Notes: generated by a model from the sequence alone, not told the origin. Shown: positions 35,492 to 45,378, counted from the first letter of the stretch. The stretch is 57,797 nucleotides of DNA from Neptuniibacter caesariensis (GCF_000153345.1 NZ_CH724125.1:606833-664629); one strand, 5' to 3'. Numbers and translations are program-made.

Positions 35492-37177
35492 TCAGTTGTC
35501 TGGGGTAGCCCAAACAACATGGCAGACTTCGACATCAATGCCCTTCTGGTGCAAATACTCCAGCCATAATCGCTGGTGATCCTGAAGACGATCACCTGGC
35601 CCTTTTACTTCAATCATTCGATAAGTGTTTGCCTGTTTATCGAAACAGATCAAATCAGGTAGGCCTCGACGATGATTTCTCAGATCCAGAAACATATATT
35701 CGAAGAGAGCCCGAAGGTCTGCGGGCGGTATCAGCGCCAGGCTTAACTGAAGCAAATCTTCAGTGACTGAAGGCCAATGAATTAAACGACACGCTGTATA
35801 CTGCTTTTCCTTAAAGCGCTGCAGAATCAGATCCTTGTAGGAGTTGTCTTCTAACAACCCAAAACCCGCGTTAATTTCATCTTCTCGTAACGCTTTAAAG
35901 CCAGACCTGTAGAGATCCGCAGGCTTATCCTGAAATGGATTGAAGTATGCCCCAGGTACCGGTTTATAGATTGCGGGCCAGAAGAACAGCGCAAACAGTG
36001 TATTCATTAAGCGACTTTCAACATGAAAGCTGTGAACACCTTCAGCGTCTATATGATGACTAACCATCGTTTCCACTGAGCAATCGGCCTGCTGTGCTAG
36101 TGTCAGTTGCGTCTTAGGTAGCGTTATGGATGGATTAGCGGGAAGATCCAATCCAGACTTGCGGGCAGCTCTTTTCATTACCCGGTTAATTCCAAGGTGC
36201 AGCTCAGGTTGCTTTACGGTTTCAAGCAACGCTCGCGACTTTTCCAACACCTCACCGGGGCAAGCCACTTTTTCCATCACCCTTAATTGACGCAGCTTGG
36301 CCTGAGAATTTCCACTGTATTCATAGAGGTGTAAGGCCAGCTCAGTATTTTTTTCTCGTTCGGCTTGATGGCCCAGTTCAAATAGAAGTTTGTGCATCTT
36401 CTCGGATAGCCATGGAGATAGCTCAGCAACATCCAACCGCTCAAGCACCTGCTCTGCCAGGACTTCAATAGATTCCCCTTGCTTCAACCCGTTTTGAACG
36501 TCTGCCAGATAGAGGTAATGATTGACTTCAGCCCTAGACCTGAAAGCCCTCGAATCTGAACTTAGCTCTACTGACTCATACTTCAGGTAACCCAGCTCAG
36601 TGGCGACAAACTCAGACCAATCCTGATACAGGTTGCCGAAAAACATCAAACGGATACGATCGAAAAGATCACGGCAGTTAAAACGAATGACATTGAATGG
36701 GCATTCCTGCCACCAGTCAGCTAATGGTTTGGATAAAGTGCCACAGTGCTCTTCAAGTAGATTGACAAGTTCCGCTTTACTCAGGCTCTTCTTGATTTCA
36801 ATTTCTGGTAACAGCTCCAAGGCTAATTCGAGGCACTCTGCTTTGCGGCACAAACCTGTTAATTCTGTGATAGAAAGGCAAGGATCAGCTCCCACCATAA
36901 GATAACGGTATAAATGAGTAAGCGATTCAGATATAGGCTCAGCTTCTTTATAGCTCAACGCACCTAGCCTAAAAAGCTCACCTCGCCGCATCATCAGACG
37001 AAACAGTAAAGCCTTGGGTGCGGTTTCTAACTGCAATAGCTGTTTGAGAAGTGCCAATTCATCATCAAGCAACAGATCTGCGTGGTGGTTTAGGCTCCAC
37101 TCAATCACCATTTCGGCGTTATGCAGATAATAAAGTGGCTCAGTCACCGGGGCTGATTTGAACGTGATCGCTGGCAT
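35492..37177 (-). CDS. FAN1-type structure-specific nuclease with VRR-NUC domain
   Basis: The 561-residue product ends in a VRR-NUC nuclease domain (about 440-555): RGLPDLICFD supplies the catalytic Asp, and MIEVKGPGDRLQDHQRLW supplies the Glu/Lys pair. The preceding 430 residues are mostly helical, as in bacterial FAN1 homologues, which lack the eukaryotic ubiquitin-binding zinc finger. FAN1 enzymes cut flap and branched DNA and help remove interstrand crosslinks. Length is typical. It is divergent from a small secreted-protein gene. Confidence 0.9.
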   Translation of the reverse strand: MPAITFKSAPVTEPLYYLHNAEMVIEWSLNHHADLLLDDELALLKQLLQLETAPKALLFRLMMRRGELFRLGALSYKEAEPISESLTHLYRYLMVGADPCLSITELTGLCRKAECLELALELLPEIEIKKSLSKAELVNLLEEHCGTLSKPLADWWQECPFNVIRFNCRDLFDRIRLMFFGNLYQDWSEFVATELGYLKYESVELSSDSRAFRSRAEVNHYLYLADVQNGLKQGESIEVLAEQVLERLDVAELSPWLSEKMHKLLFELGHQAEREKNTELALHLYEYSGNSQAKLRQLRVMEKVACPGEVLEKSRALLETVKQPELHLGINRVMKRAARKSGLDLPANPSITLPKTQLTLAQQADCSVETMVSHHIDAEGVHSFHVESRLMNTLFALFFWPAIYKPVPGAYFNPFQDKPADLYRSGFKALREDEINAGFGLLEDNSYKDLILQRFKEKQYTACRLIHWPSVTEDLLQLSLALIPPADLRALFEYMFLDLRNHRRGLPDLICFDKQANTYRMIEVKGPGDRLQDHQRLWLEYLHQKGIDVEVCHVVWATPDN

Positions 37178-37289
37178 TGAAACCCGTCAGAAACTAGGAA
37201 AAAAACAGTTAAAATTTTAATAAACTTTGGTTTTTAATATCAAAACAGATGCGATATTTTTTAATTAATTAAAATTGAGCATCGTACCT

Positions 37290-37748
37290 ATGGCTAGATT
37301 TAACGGACTTAAATTTGCACCACAAAGCCTGACTTTCATTCTGCTATCACTACTATTAAGTACTCAGGCAAGCGCGACTGCATTTTTCATTGATGAGCCA
37401 AAGAAACCTTCCGGCTACTATAGCAATGATGACGTACGCTCAGAAAAAATAGACAACAGTAAACAACAGCCAGGCAAAAACTATAGCCGTAAACACAGCA
37501 AAGTTGCGGGCTATCTTAACAGCAACCAGGATCCGGTTGCTGCCGAAGCCAAGTGGGAATCAGAGAAGATCCTTCGCGTTGGCGTAATCCGCCGCTCCCT
37601 GGCTGATGAAGCGTACGCGAATCGAGTATGCGATCTTATGTCAGCCTACCAGATGCCCAACCAAGGCATGACCGTCAGAATTATCTACCTACCCAACCTG
37701 GTCGCATTTCACCGACTGGAAACACTGGTTGAGCATCAGTGTGCTTAA
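37290..37748 (+). CDS. Small secreted protein of unknown function
   Basis: The 152-residue product has a clear signal peptide (FILLSLLLSTQASATAFF). The mature protein has a polar, probably unstructured stretch rich in Asn, Lys and Ser (residues 40-75), then a compact C-terminal region with two cysteines (NRVCDLMSAY, LVEHQCA) that could form a disulphide. I recognise no family. The ATG at 37290 is preferred to TTG 37275. It ends at a hairpin shared with the PcaC-like gene. Confidence 0.75.
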   Translation: MARFNGLKFAPQSLTFILLSLLLSTQASATAFFIDEPKKPSGYYSNDDVRSEKIDNSKQQPGKNYSRKHSKVAGYLNSNQDPVAAEAKWESEKILRVGVIRRSLADEAYANRVCDLMSAYQMPNQGMTVRIIYLPNLVAFHRLETLVEHQCA

Positions 37749-37770
37749 GAAGGGAACACTACTTCCCTTC
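37749..37770. terminator. Hairpin between convergent genes
   Basis: GAAGGGAA (37749-37756) and TTCCCTTC (37763-37770) are perfect complements around a 6-nt loop. The hairpin starts just after the secreted-protein stop and includes the PcaC-like stop codon. It is a likely bidirectional transcription end, though without a long T-tract. Confidence 0.5.
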
Positions 37771-38139
37771 GTACTCTTCCAGCACTTCTTTAGCCGCACG
37801 AAACGCTTCCTGTGCAGCAGGTGCACCACAATAAACAATCGAATGCAGAAGGACTTCTTTGATCTCTTCCGGCGTACAGCCATTGTTTAACGCGCCACGG
37901 ACATGCCCCTTTAATTCGGTTGGTGCTTTCAAAGCAGCCAGCATGGCAATCGTTACTAGGGAGCGAGTACTACGCGGAAGCCCCTCACGTTGCCAGGTAC
38001 TACCCCAGGCGTGTTCATTGATCCAGTCCTGAAGATCCTGTGTGGTCTCATTGGTGTTGTCGATCGCCTTCTGGACGAACGCTTCGCCCATTACCTCTGT
38101 ACGCACTTTTAAGCCGTTATCGTAATCTTCTCTAGCCAT
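37759..38139 (-). CDS. Carboxymuconolactone decarboxylase family protein, PcaC-like
   Basis: The 126-residue protein follows the PcaC pattern: NGLKVRTEVMGEAFVQKA, EHAWGSTWQREGLPRSTRSL and GCTPEEIKEVLLHSIVYCG. In the protocatechuate branch PcaC decarboxylates 4-carboxymuconolactone. It lacks the CxxC of AhpD. No other pca gene lies in the window, although a MobA-like hydroxylase, which could make protocatechuate, lies 20 kb away. The reaction is therefore likely but not certain. Confidence 0.85.
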   Translation of the reverse strand: MAREDYDNGLKVRTEVMGEAFVQKAIDNTNETTQDLQDWINEHAWGSTWQREGLPRSTRSLVTIAMLAALKAPTELKGHVRGALNNGCTPEEIKEVLLHSIVYCGAPAAQEAFRAAKEVLEEYEGK

Positions 38140-38336
38140 GTTTCATTCCTTTAACTGATCAGCAGATGATAACAAAACATTAACCCAGCCGAGCAAAGTA
38201 AAAGGTATGAGATTACTTAACTCGATATCGCAATAAACTCACTTTTCACCGCCTTTTTCTGGTAGAGTACGCGCCTCTGTCACAGCACTGAAAAAGCGGC
38301 TGTAGATCTTCTATTTTTTACCCTCAGGACACTCCC

Positions 38337-39941
38337 TTGATATCCTCTGCGAACATCACAATGCAGTTTGGCGCTGAGCCATTGTTTGAAAATATTTCGG
38401 CTAAATTCGGTAACGGTAATCGTTATGGTTTGATTGGCGCTAACGGCTGCGGTAAATCCACTTTCATGAAGATTCTCAGTGGTGATCTGGTGCCGACTTC
38501 TGGCAACGTGTCTATCACACCGGGTGAGAAGATGGGGGTACTCAGCCAGGATCAGTTCGCTTTTGAGGAATACACCGTTATTGATGCGGTCATCATGGGT
38601 GATACTGAACTTTGGAAAGTGAAGCAGGAACGTGATCGTATCTACTCACTACCGGAAATGTCCGAAGAAGACGGCATGAAGGTTGCCCACCTGGAAAGCG
38701 AATTTGCTGAGATGGATGGTTACACCGCTGAAAGCCGTGCGGGTGATATCCTGTTAGAAGCGGGTATTGCCGAAGAATACCATTTTGGTTTGATGAGTCA
38801 GGTAGCCCCTGGTTGGAAATTGCGCGTGCTGTTAGCTCAGGCGCTGTTTGCCAACCCTGATATTCTGTTACTGGACGAGCCGACCAACAACCTGGATATC
38901 CATACGATCAGCTGGCTTGAGTCCGTTCTGAACCAGCGAAAATGCACCATGATTATTATCTCCCATGATCGCCACTTCCTGAATGCGGTTTGCAACCATA
39001 TGGCGGATATCGACTATGGCGAGTTAAGAATCTACCCGGGGAATTATGACTTTTTCCTGGAAGCGTCTGCCCTGATCCGTGAACAGTTATTAACGGACAA
39101 CGCGAAAAAGAGCGCCGAACTCGATGAACTCCAATCCTTTGTAAACCGTTTTTCTGCTAACGCATCTAAAGCAAAACAGGCAAGCTCTCGTGCTAAAAAG
39201 ATGGAAAAAATCGAGTTAGCTGAAGTTAAAGCCTCGAGCCGTCAGATTCCCTATATCACGTTCAAGCAGGATAAAAAGTTACATCGCCAAGCGCTTATTC
39301 TGGAAGATGTCGGCCATGGTTTTGAAGATAATCCCCTGTTTGCAGATGGAAACCTTATATTAGAAGCCGGTGCAAAACTTGCGGTTATTGGTGAAAACGG
39401 TGCGGGTAAAACCACCTTCTTACGCTGCCTTATGGACGAACTTCAAGCCAATGAAGGCACGATCAAATGGTCAGAAAATGCCGTGATTGGCTACTGCCCA
39501 CAAGATAGCAGTGCTGATTTTGATTGCGACCTGACACTCTTCGAATGGATGTCCCAGTGGCGTACACCAAAACATGACGATCTGAAAGTAAGAGCGATGT
39601 TAGGCCGCCTGCTTTTTACTGCTGATGACTTTAATAAGAAAGTTAACGTCTGTTCCGGTGGAGAGAAAAACCGTCTGCTGTTTGGCAAAATGATGATGAT
39701 GGATCTGAACGTCCTGATTATGGATGAGCCAACCAACCACATGGATATGGAAGCAATCGAAGCCTTGAACAATGCCCTCCTCGGCTTTGACGGAACACTG
39801 ATCTTTGTCAGCCATGACCGTGCTTTTGTCTCTTCGTTGGCCACTCATATTATCGAGATAAAAGATCAGAAGATGATCAATTTCCACGGTACCTTTGATG
39901 AGTACATGGATAGCCAGAAAATCGCAGCGGAAGTTGCTTAA
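38337..39941 (+). CDS. ybiT: ABC-F ATPase YbiT
   Basis: The 534-residue soluble protein has two ABC ATPase domains with Walker [10 protein letters not shown] and GENGAGKTT, Walker [14 protein letters not shown] and [13 protein letters not shown], and the linker [20 protein letters not shown]. It matches E. coli YbiT nearly end to end. ABC-F proteins act on ribosomes. The second-domain signature reads VCSGGEKNR rather than LSGGE. The start is TTG at 38337, supported by a CAGGA ribosome site seven bases upstream. Confidence 0.95.
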   Translation: MISSANITMQFGAEPLFENISAKFGNGNRYGLIGANGCGKSTFMKILSGDLVPTSGNVSITPGEKMGVLSQDQFAFEEYTVIDAVIMGDTELWKVKQERDRIYSLPEMSEEDGMKVAHLESEFAEMDGYTAESRAGDILLEAGIAEEYHFGLMSQVAPGWKLRVLLAQALFANPDILLLDEPTNNLDIHTISWLESVLNQRKCTMIIISHDRHFLNAVCNHMADIDYGELRIYPGNYDFFLEASALIREQLLTDNAKKSAELDELQSFVNRFSANASKAKQASSRAKKMEKIELAEVKASSRQIPYITFKQDKKLHRQALILEDVGHGFEDNPLFADGNLILEAGAKLAVIGENGAGKTTFLRCLMDELQANEGTIKWSENAVIGYCPQDSSADFDCDLTLFEWMSQWRTPKHDDLKVRAMLGRLLFTADDFNKKVNVCSGGEKNRLLFGKMMMMDLNVLIMDEPTNHMDMEAIEALNNALLGFDGTLIFVSHDRAFVSSLATHIIEIKDQKMINFHGTFDEYMDSQKIAAEVA

Positions 39942-39963
39942 AAACCGCGATGGATACCCACTA

Positions 39964-39992
39964 AAAAGGGCCTGATAAAATCAGGCCCTTTT
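39964..39992. terminator. Intrinsic terminator after ybiT
   Basis: AAAAGGGCCTGA at 39964-39975 and TCAGGCCCTTTT at 39981-39992 are perfect complements around a 5-nt loop and end in a T-run. It lies about 22 bp after the ybiT stop. Confidence 0.92.
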
Positions 39993-40129
39993 AAAATAGC
40001 TACTCCATCTGCAGCACAACTAAACCAATTAAGCCCATCTAAAAAAGTCCTTATTAATCAATAAGATTTTCAAATAACTAAGAGAGAAAAATACATTTAA
40101 AATAATACTTTTTACGATCCTGTCTCAGC

Positions 40130-40858
40130 ATGCCGTTACCCTACGATTTATACATTTTTGCTTTTATCATTGTTGCTTTCGCCTCTTTCATACAAAGCCT
40201 GGCAGGGATTGGGCTGGCATTAGTTGCTGCACCAATTCTCGTCATAATTGACGCAAGATTTCTCCCCGGTCCGATACTCACCCTCGGATGCTGTCTTTCA
40301 CTCTTAATGTCACTACGTCATCGAAAGTCCATTCAGCTGGGAAGAACTGCTATAGCGCTTTACGGCCGTATTCCTGGATCCCTTCTAGGGATAGTACTGT
40401 TGAGCCTTATACCGCAAAGCCTGATTTCATTAGGCTTTGCATTATTGATAATCTTATCGGTAGCAATCAGTTATCATCATATTAAGGTAGCGCCAACCAA
40501 TGAGAACTTACTTATTGCAGGTTTCTTTTCTGGCTTGATGGGGACGACAACATCTATAGGGGGCCCACCCATCGCTTTGGTCTATCAGAACAGTCGGGAG
40601 GAAATTGTTCGGGCGCAGTTAGGCTTTTATTTTTTGATAGGTACAAGCTTGTCCATCATTATGCTGTTGATCTCCGGAAACTATTCTTTAAAACAGATAG
40701 AGCTTACCCTGCCTTTAATTCCAGCAACACTAGTAGGGTTCAAGCTTTCAGAAATATTCTGTAATAGTATGAACAGCGCTCAAATAAAACTATATATAGC
40801 GTTTATTTCTATCAGTTCATGTTTGGTTATTATTTATCGGGAGATCCTCTCCTTTTAA
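40130..40858 (+). CDS. TauE/SafE (TSUP) family permease
   Basis: The 242-residue protein has seven or eight membrane segments and the TSUP repeats (FASFIQSLAGIGLALVAAPI; AGFFSGLMGTTTSIGGPPIA). It may move sulphite or a small organic anion. It is convergent with the MFS gene, whose stop lies eight bases past its own. It differs clearly from the TSUP permease at 9598. Whether it belongs to the neighbouring catabolic region is unknown. Confidence 0.85.
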   Translation: MPLPYDLYIFAFIIVAFASFIQSLAGIGLALVAAPILVIIDARFLPGPILTLGCCLSLLMSLRHRKSIQLGRTAIALYGRIPGSLLGIVLLSLIPQSLISLGFALLIILSVAISYHHIKVAPTNENLLIAGFFSGLMGTTTSIGGPPIALVYQNSREEIVRAQLGFYFLIGTSLSIIMLLISGNYSLKQIELTLPLIPATLVGFKLSEIFCNSMNSAQIKLYIAFISISSCLVIIYREILSF

Positions 40859-40866
40859 TCCATACC

Positions 40867-42114
40867 CTAACTGTCACTTGTTATCCTTGATTCTTCAGGC
40901 GCCATCTCTACCACCGCTCCGGTAACAGCCCCTCCCTGCATCACAAAATGAGTCTGCTCTTCAACAGGAAGCGCAGGTCGCATCTTGATTCTATAAATAA
41001 CAAAAACAGCCAAGAGAAGTTGAGTTACTGCCAGACAATAGAACAGGCCTGCACTGCCCACCCATTCCATAACCAGTGAAGCGCTATAAGGACCGACAAC
41101 CCCTCCGAAAGCAAAAGCCAACACCATGCATCCCATTGCGGCAACTAATTGATCTTTTTCCAACTTATCAAAGGTTTCACTGAGGCTAAGAGGATAGGTA
41201 CAGGCAATAATTCCACAACTTAACGCTGTAGTTATGAATAACCCAGTAAGGTTCTCCATTTCAGCAAACCAGGTAGCCGCAACACAACTTACTGCAGACA
41301 CTGACAACAGAGAAAATAATACCGTTCGCCGATCATATTTATCTGATAAAAACCCTACCGGGAATTGCAATAAGAAAGCCCCGAGAATTGCCACACCCAT
41401 ATACAATGAAAGTTGAAAATCAACAATACTGTTTTCATTGGCAAACACTGGCAATAAATTAAAAATGGCCGCGTAAATACTACCTGCGACCAAACAACTC
41501 ACAACGCCCAGAGGGGAGATCCGATACAGAGCCAACAGTGAAATAGATTTTGCCTCTTCAATACGCGGGCCTTTATGTTTACTCAGGGCGATGGGGATAA
41601 CAGCCAAGCATAGTAAAATACCTCCGATAACAAATAGCTTAGATTCTTCTGGTTCGGCCAGATTCATAAAGAATTGCCCGGCGAACAACCCTGCAAGCAT
41701 AGTTGCATTGTAGACAGCCAGTACACGGCCACGGTTCGAAGGCGTTGTGCGATCACTTAGCCAGCTTTCCATTGCAGAAAATGCGCTGGCATTACAAAAG
41801 CCCAACACCATCCGCATGCAACCCCAGAGATAAATATCCTCATGCAAACTGCATATCAGAATACTGACTGCACCTATAGAGACACAACCTGCGAACATAC
41901 GAATGTGTCCAGCGCGGATGATCAGTTTTTTACTGTATATTGCGCCTACTAACACCCCGACAAAATACAGAGACTGCACAAAACCTATACTGTCGGTATC
42001 AAACTCTTCTAGCGCCATCCGCACAGGCATCAGAACGTTAATTAAGCCGTTAGCTGTCAACAAAATAAAGCAGCTTATAAACAACGAGATCAACGAAAAC
42101 AGTGTTGCGCGCAT
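40867..42114 (-). CDS. MFS transporter, YcaD-like
   Basis: The protein has about 415 residues with twelve predicted membrane segments. MFS features include the loop after helix 2 (SKKLIIRAGHIRMFAG) and its repeat in the second half (GFLSDKYDRRTVLFS). The overall pattern resembles the YcaD group of efflux permeases. The start is set at ATG 42114; TTG 42126 is an upstream alternative. An intrinsic terminator separates it from the ridA operon, so it probably has its own promoter even though it lies just downstream. Confidence 0.85.
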   Translation of the reverse strand: MRATLFSLISLFISCFILLTANGLINVLMPVRMALEEFDTDSIGFVQSLYFVGVLVGAIYSKKLIIRAGHIRMFAGCVSIGAVSILICSLHEDIYLWGCMRMVLGFCNASAFSAMESWLSDRTTPSNRGRVLAVYNATMLAGLFAGQFFMNLAEPEESKLFVIGGILLCLAVIPIALSKHKGPRIEEAKSISLLALYRISPLGVVSCLVAGSIYAAIFNLLPVFANENSIVDFQLSLYMGVAILGAFLLQFPVGFLSDKYDRRTVLFSLLSVSAVSCVAATWFAEMENLTGLFITTALSCGIIACTYPLSLSETFDKLEKDQLVAAMGCMVLAFAFGGVVGPYSASLVMEWVGSAGLFYCLAVTQLLLAVFVIYRIKMRPALPVEEQTHFVMQGGAVTGAVVEMAPEESRITSDS

Positions 42115-42150
42115 AATAAGCACCAATCGTTCAGGGGTAGTAATTGCAAA

Positions 42151-42176
42151 GAAAAAGCCAACAGATCCTGTTGGCT
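42151..42176 (-). terminator. Intrinsic terminator after ridA
   Basis: On the minus strand AGCCAACAG pairs with CTGTTGGCT across a 3-nt loop and is followed by TTTTTC. It lies 25 bp past the ridA stop and marks the end of the aldehyde dehydrogenase-dipeptidase-BCCT-RidA transcript. Confidence 0.85.
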
Positions 42177-42201
42177 ATCAGATAGAAAAGGGTAAGTTCG
42201 G

Positions 42202-42582
42202 TTAGCTGTTAGGAACTACAGCGTAAGCAACAATCTCACATAGCATCTCTTCACGCGCCAGACCTGCAACAACCATAGCTGCACGATTTGGATAAGGCGC
42301 GTCAAAATACTCGGCGTACACCTTGTTGAATACCGGCAGTTGATCACGATCCGTCACATAGATGAGTACTTGGGTAACTGCATCCATAGTAAGCTCGGCA
42401 GATTCGATGGTATGTTTAAAATTCTCCATAGTCTGACGGGCCTGAGCTTCAATTCCACCCTCTACTACCTTTCCTTCTGCATCAATTGGTATCTGAGCTG
42501 TAGACAGCTGGCCATTGGCAACAACAGCCCATTCTAGTGGTGCTTTAGAGGCAAAAAGATCAGTTTTAATCGCTTTTTTCAT
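42202..42582 (-). CDS. RidA family enamine/imine deaminase
   Basis: The 126-residue trimeric-type RidA protein has the substrate-binding Arg100 in YPNRAAMVV and Glu116 in MLCEIVAYA, matching the active RidA subgroup. RidA enzymes hydrolyse reactive enamine/imine intermediates to keto acids and ammonia. It is the last gene of the ALDH-dipeptidase-BCCT operon, 71 bp after the BCCT stop, suggesting the pathway yields an imine or enamine. Confidence 0.92.
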   Translation of the reverse strand: MKKAIKTDLFASKAPLEWAVVANGQLSTAQIPIDAEGKVVEGGIEAQARQTMENFKHTIESAELTMDAVTQVLIYVTDRDQLPVFNKVYAEYFDAPYPNRAAMVVAGLAREEMLCEIVAYAVVPNS

Positions 42583-42609
42583 AACAGTTCACTTTTGTAA
42601 CAGAGAAAG

Positions 42610-42627
42610 GAGCGGCCGAGGCCGCTC
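42610..42627 (-). terminator. GC-rich intercistronic hairpin between BCCT and ridA
   Basis: GAGCGGCC and GGCCGCTC form a perfect 8-bp stem with a 2-nt spacer. On the minus strand it is followed by CTTTCTC rather than a pure T-run. It may attenuate transcription into ridA or protect the upstream mRNA. Confidence 0.45.
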
Positions 42628-42653
42628 AGTTGAATGGGAAGTAGATACCAGGA

Positions 42654-44237
42654 TTACAGCCCTTGATCGTCAGCCATCTTTCTGGCGATCTGTGGTGCGG
42701 TCCAAAGAGATGGCAGCAATACCAGAGATACAGGAACAGCGGTTACCACAATGAAAGATTGCAGCGCAGAGATACCCCCGGAGCCAATCGATATCAGTAG
42801 TGCCGCAACGACCCCCATCATTACACCCCAGAACACGCGCACTGAGCTTTTTGGATGATCAGTACCCGTCATTACCATGGACACTGCATAGGTCATGGAG
42901 TCACCGGTAGTGGCTACAAAGATCGTTGTCAAAATCAGGAACAGCACTGAAATTACAAACCCTAAAGGCAGCTGTTCAGTGATAGCCAGTAGTGCAGCAG
43001 GCAGATTGAAACCAGTGAAAGGCTCAGAGATCACTCCTGGATTCGCCAGTTCAAATGCCAGTCCACTACCGCCAACAATGGTGAACCAGAAGCAGGTGAT
43101 AATGGGTGCAACAATGGAGATCAGCAGAACCATTTCACGGATCGTACGTCCTTTAGAGATTCGCGCTACAAACATTGCCATCAGCGGGCCATAGCCCAGG
43201 AACCAGCCCCAGAAGAATACAGTCCACCAATCCAACCAGCCTGGATTAGCGCGGAATGTTGCCATTGGAATAAACTGGTCGAGGTAGATACCAAAGCCAT
43301 GCAGGTAACCATCAATAATGAACCCGGTTGGACCGAAGAACAGAATGAATGCCATTAAACAAAAAGCCAGGAAAACATTGGCACGGCTAAGAATCTGAAT
43401 ACCCTTTGTTACACCACTCACCGCAGAAATAGTGTAGATGCCAATAAGGACACCGAGGATCGCTAACTGGGTAGTATAGGTGTTGGCAATACCGAACAAT
43501 TTCTCAAGGCCAAAGCTTACCTGCAGGCCAAGAAACCCGATCGGTCCTACAGTACCCGCTACCACTGCCAGCACACAGCTCGCGTCAACTATAGCGCCTA
43601 ACGGGCCGGTCATCACCTTATCGCCAAACACCGGATAAAGCAGAGTGCGTGGTTTCAGTGGCAAACCTTTTTCATAGTGCAGGTACATAAATACAATACC
43701 TGTCAGGCTCCCCAAGATCGCCCATGCCAGAAACCCCCAGTGCATAAAGCTTTGCGCCAGCGCGTTATATGCCGCTTCAGGGGTGCCTGCTTCGGTTCCC
43801 GCAAACAGAGGGGGAGACGATGTAAAGTGAGCCATTGGCTCTGCAGCAGCCCAGAACACGCCACCACCTGCAAGCAGTGTACACATGATGACTGAGATCC
43901 ACTGGAAGGTAGGCATTTCTGGGGTTTTGATTCCACCAAGGACAACCGAACCAGTACGCCCCACGGTAAGGAAAAGGCCAATGACAAACGTAAGTAGCAA
44001 CAGTACCTGCCAATAGGCACCGAAGTATTTTGTCGAAGTTGCAAAGGCGGTATTAACCCAGCCCGAAACCATTTCAATGTCATACAAGGCGAAAATAGCA
44101 AACAGCAAAAGTGCACCACCGCTGATAAACAGCACCGGCAAATCAACTCCTGCCAAGTATTTGCTATCTGACATGTTCGCCTCTTCTTGATTTTTAAGCT
44201 GCGTTTCAGGAACTGCAGCTTGCAGAGTATCACTCAT
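42654..44237 (-). CDS. BCCT-family transporter with altered aromatic box
   Basis: The 527-residue protein has twelve predicted membrane segments and the BCCT landmarks GGGVFWAAAEPMAHF (about 124-138) and FVARISKGRTIREM. BCCT carriers import betaine, choline, carnitine or related zwitterions. In the substrate box the usual paired Trp (W-W-x-x-W) is WGWFLGYGP (343-351): Trp345 remains, but the next Trp is Phe346 and the later one Tyr349. The ligand may therefore not be a classic trimethylammonium compound. An AGGAG site supports ATG 44237. Third gene of its operon. Confidence 0.92.
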   Translation of the reverse strand: MSDTLQAAVPETQLKNQEEANMSDSKYLAGVDLPVLFISGGALLLFAIFALYDIEMVSGWVNTAFATSTKYFGAYWQVLLLLTFVIGLFLTVGRTGSVVLGGIKTPEMPTFQWISVIMCTLLAGGGVFWAAAEPMAHFTSSPPLFAGTEAGTPEAAYNALAQSFMHWGFLAWAILGSLTGIVFMYLHYEKGLPLKPRTLLYPVFGDKVMTGPLGAIVDASCVLAVVAGTVGPIGFLGLQVSFGLEKLFGIANTYTTQLAILGVLIGIYTISAVSGVTKGIQILSRANVFLAFCLMAFILFFGPTGFIIDGYLHGFGIYLDQFIPMATFRANPGWLDWWTVFFWGWFLGYGPLMAMFVARISKGRTIREMVLLISIVAPIITCFWFTIVGGSGLAFELANPGVISEPFTGFNLPAALLAITEQLPLGFVISVLFLILTTIFVATTGDSMTYAVSMVMTGTDHPKSSVRVFWGVMMGVVAALLISIGSGGISALQSFIVVTAVPVSLVLLPSLWTAPQIARKMADDQGL

Positions 44238-44335
44238 TTTAGTTCTCCTGACGGGTCTTTATATTTATTTGTTATCAGGCAAATCAGTAGAACTGACTAA
44301 TCCTAGTTAATCAGTTCTACAAACATTGTCATTGC

Positions 44336-45343
44336 TTAAGACTCTTGCTTTGGCTTCAGCCCCTCATCAAGGAAATTAAGCCAGTTCAACCCCATGATTT
44401 TGGCTACATCTTCATTACTGAAGCCTCGCTCGACTAAACCACGGGTTAAATTTGGGAAATCTCGGCTATCGCGGAACCAGCTCAGGGGACGTGGCCAGTC
44501 AGCATTCGACTTAGAGCCTTCACCGTAATCCATGTCCTTAGACCAGCGACCGTTACGCATCCATTCGAGTACAGATAGAGGTTGCTCCTGACAAAGATCG
44601 GTACCTATTCCGATCCGATCGATGCCCATCATGTCGGCAGTGCCGGCAACCATGTCGCAGAAATCTTCTAAAGTGCAATCCGGGCCGTTTTTCAAATGAA
44701 ACGGATAAAGGCTGAAACCTAACAAACCACCGGATTCACCCAGAGCTTTTAATACCTTGTCAGACTTATTACGCTTTGCTGCATGGAAGCTCAAAGGGTT
44801 TGCGTGAGAGATAACAATTGGGCGTTCCGATATCTCGATCGCTTCAAGCGTGCTGCGCTCACCACTGTGGCTCATATCCACAATCATGCCGACTCGGTTC
44901 ATCTCTTTAATGGCCTGGCGACCAAAACGGGTCACACCACTGTCTTCCGCCTCATAACAACCACAAGCTAATAAGCTTTGATTGTTATAAGTCAGTTGCA
45001 TAATCATCAGATTCAGCTCACGCATCACCTCGACCATGCCAATATCGTCCTCAATGGGTGAACAGTTCTGAGCACCAAACATGATGCCAACCTTGCCCAG
45101 CTGTTTTGCCAGCCTAATATCCGCAGCACTTTTTACCGGCATAATCAAATCACTGTTCATTTCAAAGTGACGATTCCATTCGGCAATGCGCATTAGCGTT
45201 TCACGGATCTGCTCGTGGTAAACAATGGTGGCATGCACCATCGTTACGCCCCCCTCCCGGAGCTGCTCGAAGATCTTCCGGTTCCAGTTCGAATACTGGA
45301 GGCCGTCGACTACGATCATCTCGTTATGTAATTCGTTATGCAT
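44336..45343 (-). CDS. M19 membrane-dipeptidase-like protein with missing metal ligands
   Basis: The 335-residue TIM-barrel amidohydrolase resembles the M19 dipeptidase-like protein encoded beside dimethylglycine catabolism genes in Pseudomonas. The expected HxD zinc motif is replaced: VVDGLQYSNW has Leu15 and Tyr17. The bridging Glu is Gln92 in GAQNC. His159 (DMSHSGERS), His180 (VISHANP) and the distal Asp (GIGTDLC) remain. A binuclear dipeptidase is therefore unlikely; one metal or a changed reaction is possible. It lies between the ALDH and BCCT genes in one operon. Confidence 0.88.
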   Translation of the reverse strand: MHNELHNEMIVVDGLQYSNWNRKIFEQLREGGVTMVHATIVYHEQIRETLMRIAEWNRHFEMNSDLIMPVKSAADIRLAKQLGKVGIMFGAQNCSPIEDDIGMVEVMRELNLMIMQLTYNNQSLLACGCYEAEDSGVTRFGRQAIKEMNRVGMIVDMSHSGERSTLEAIEISERPIVISHANPLSFHAAKRNKSDKVLKALGESGGLLGFSLYPFHLKNGPDCTLEDFCDMVAGTADMMGIDRIGIGTDLCQEQPLSVLEWMRNGRWSKDMDYGEGSKSNADWPRPLSWFRDSRDFPNLTRGLVERGFSNEDVAKIMGLNWLNFLDEGLKPKQES

Positions 45344-45378
45344 GACAATCTCTCCGTCTCAGCATTACAAAATTGTTG

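Noticed and set aside
15973-38139. A protocatechuate pathway linking the MobA-like hydroxylase and the PcaC-like protein
   Set aside because: The two genes are 20 kb apart, no pcaGHBD genes are present, and PcaC-like proteins often have other roles.
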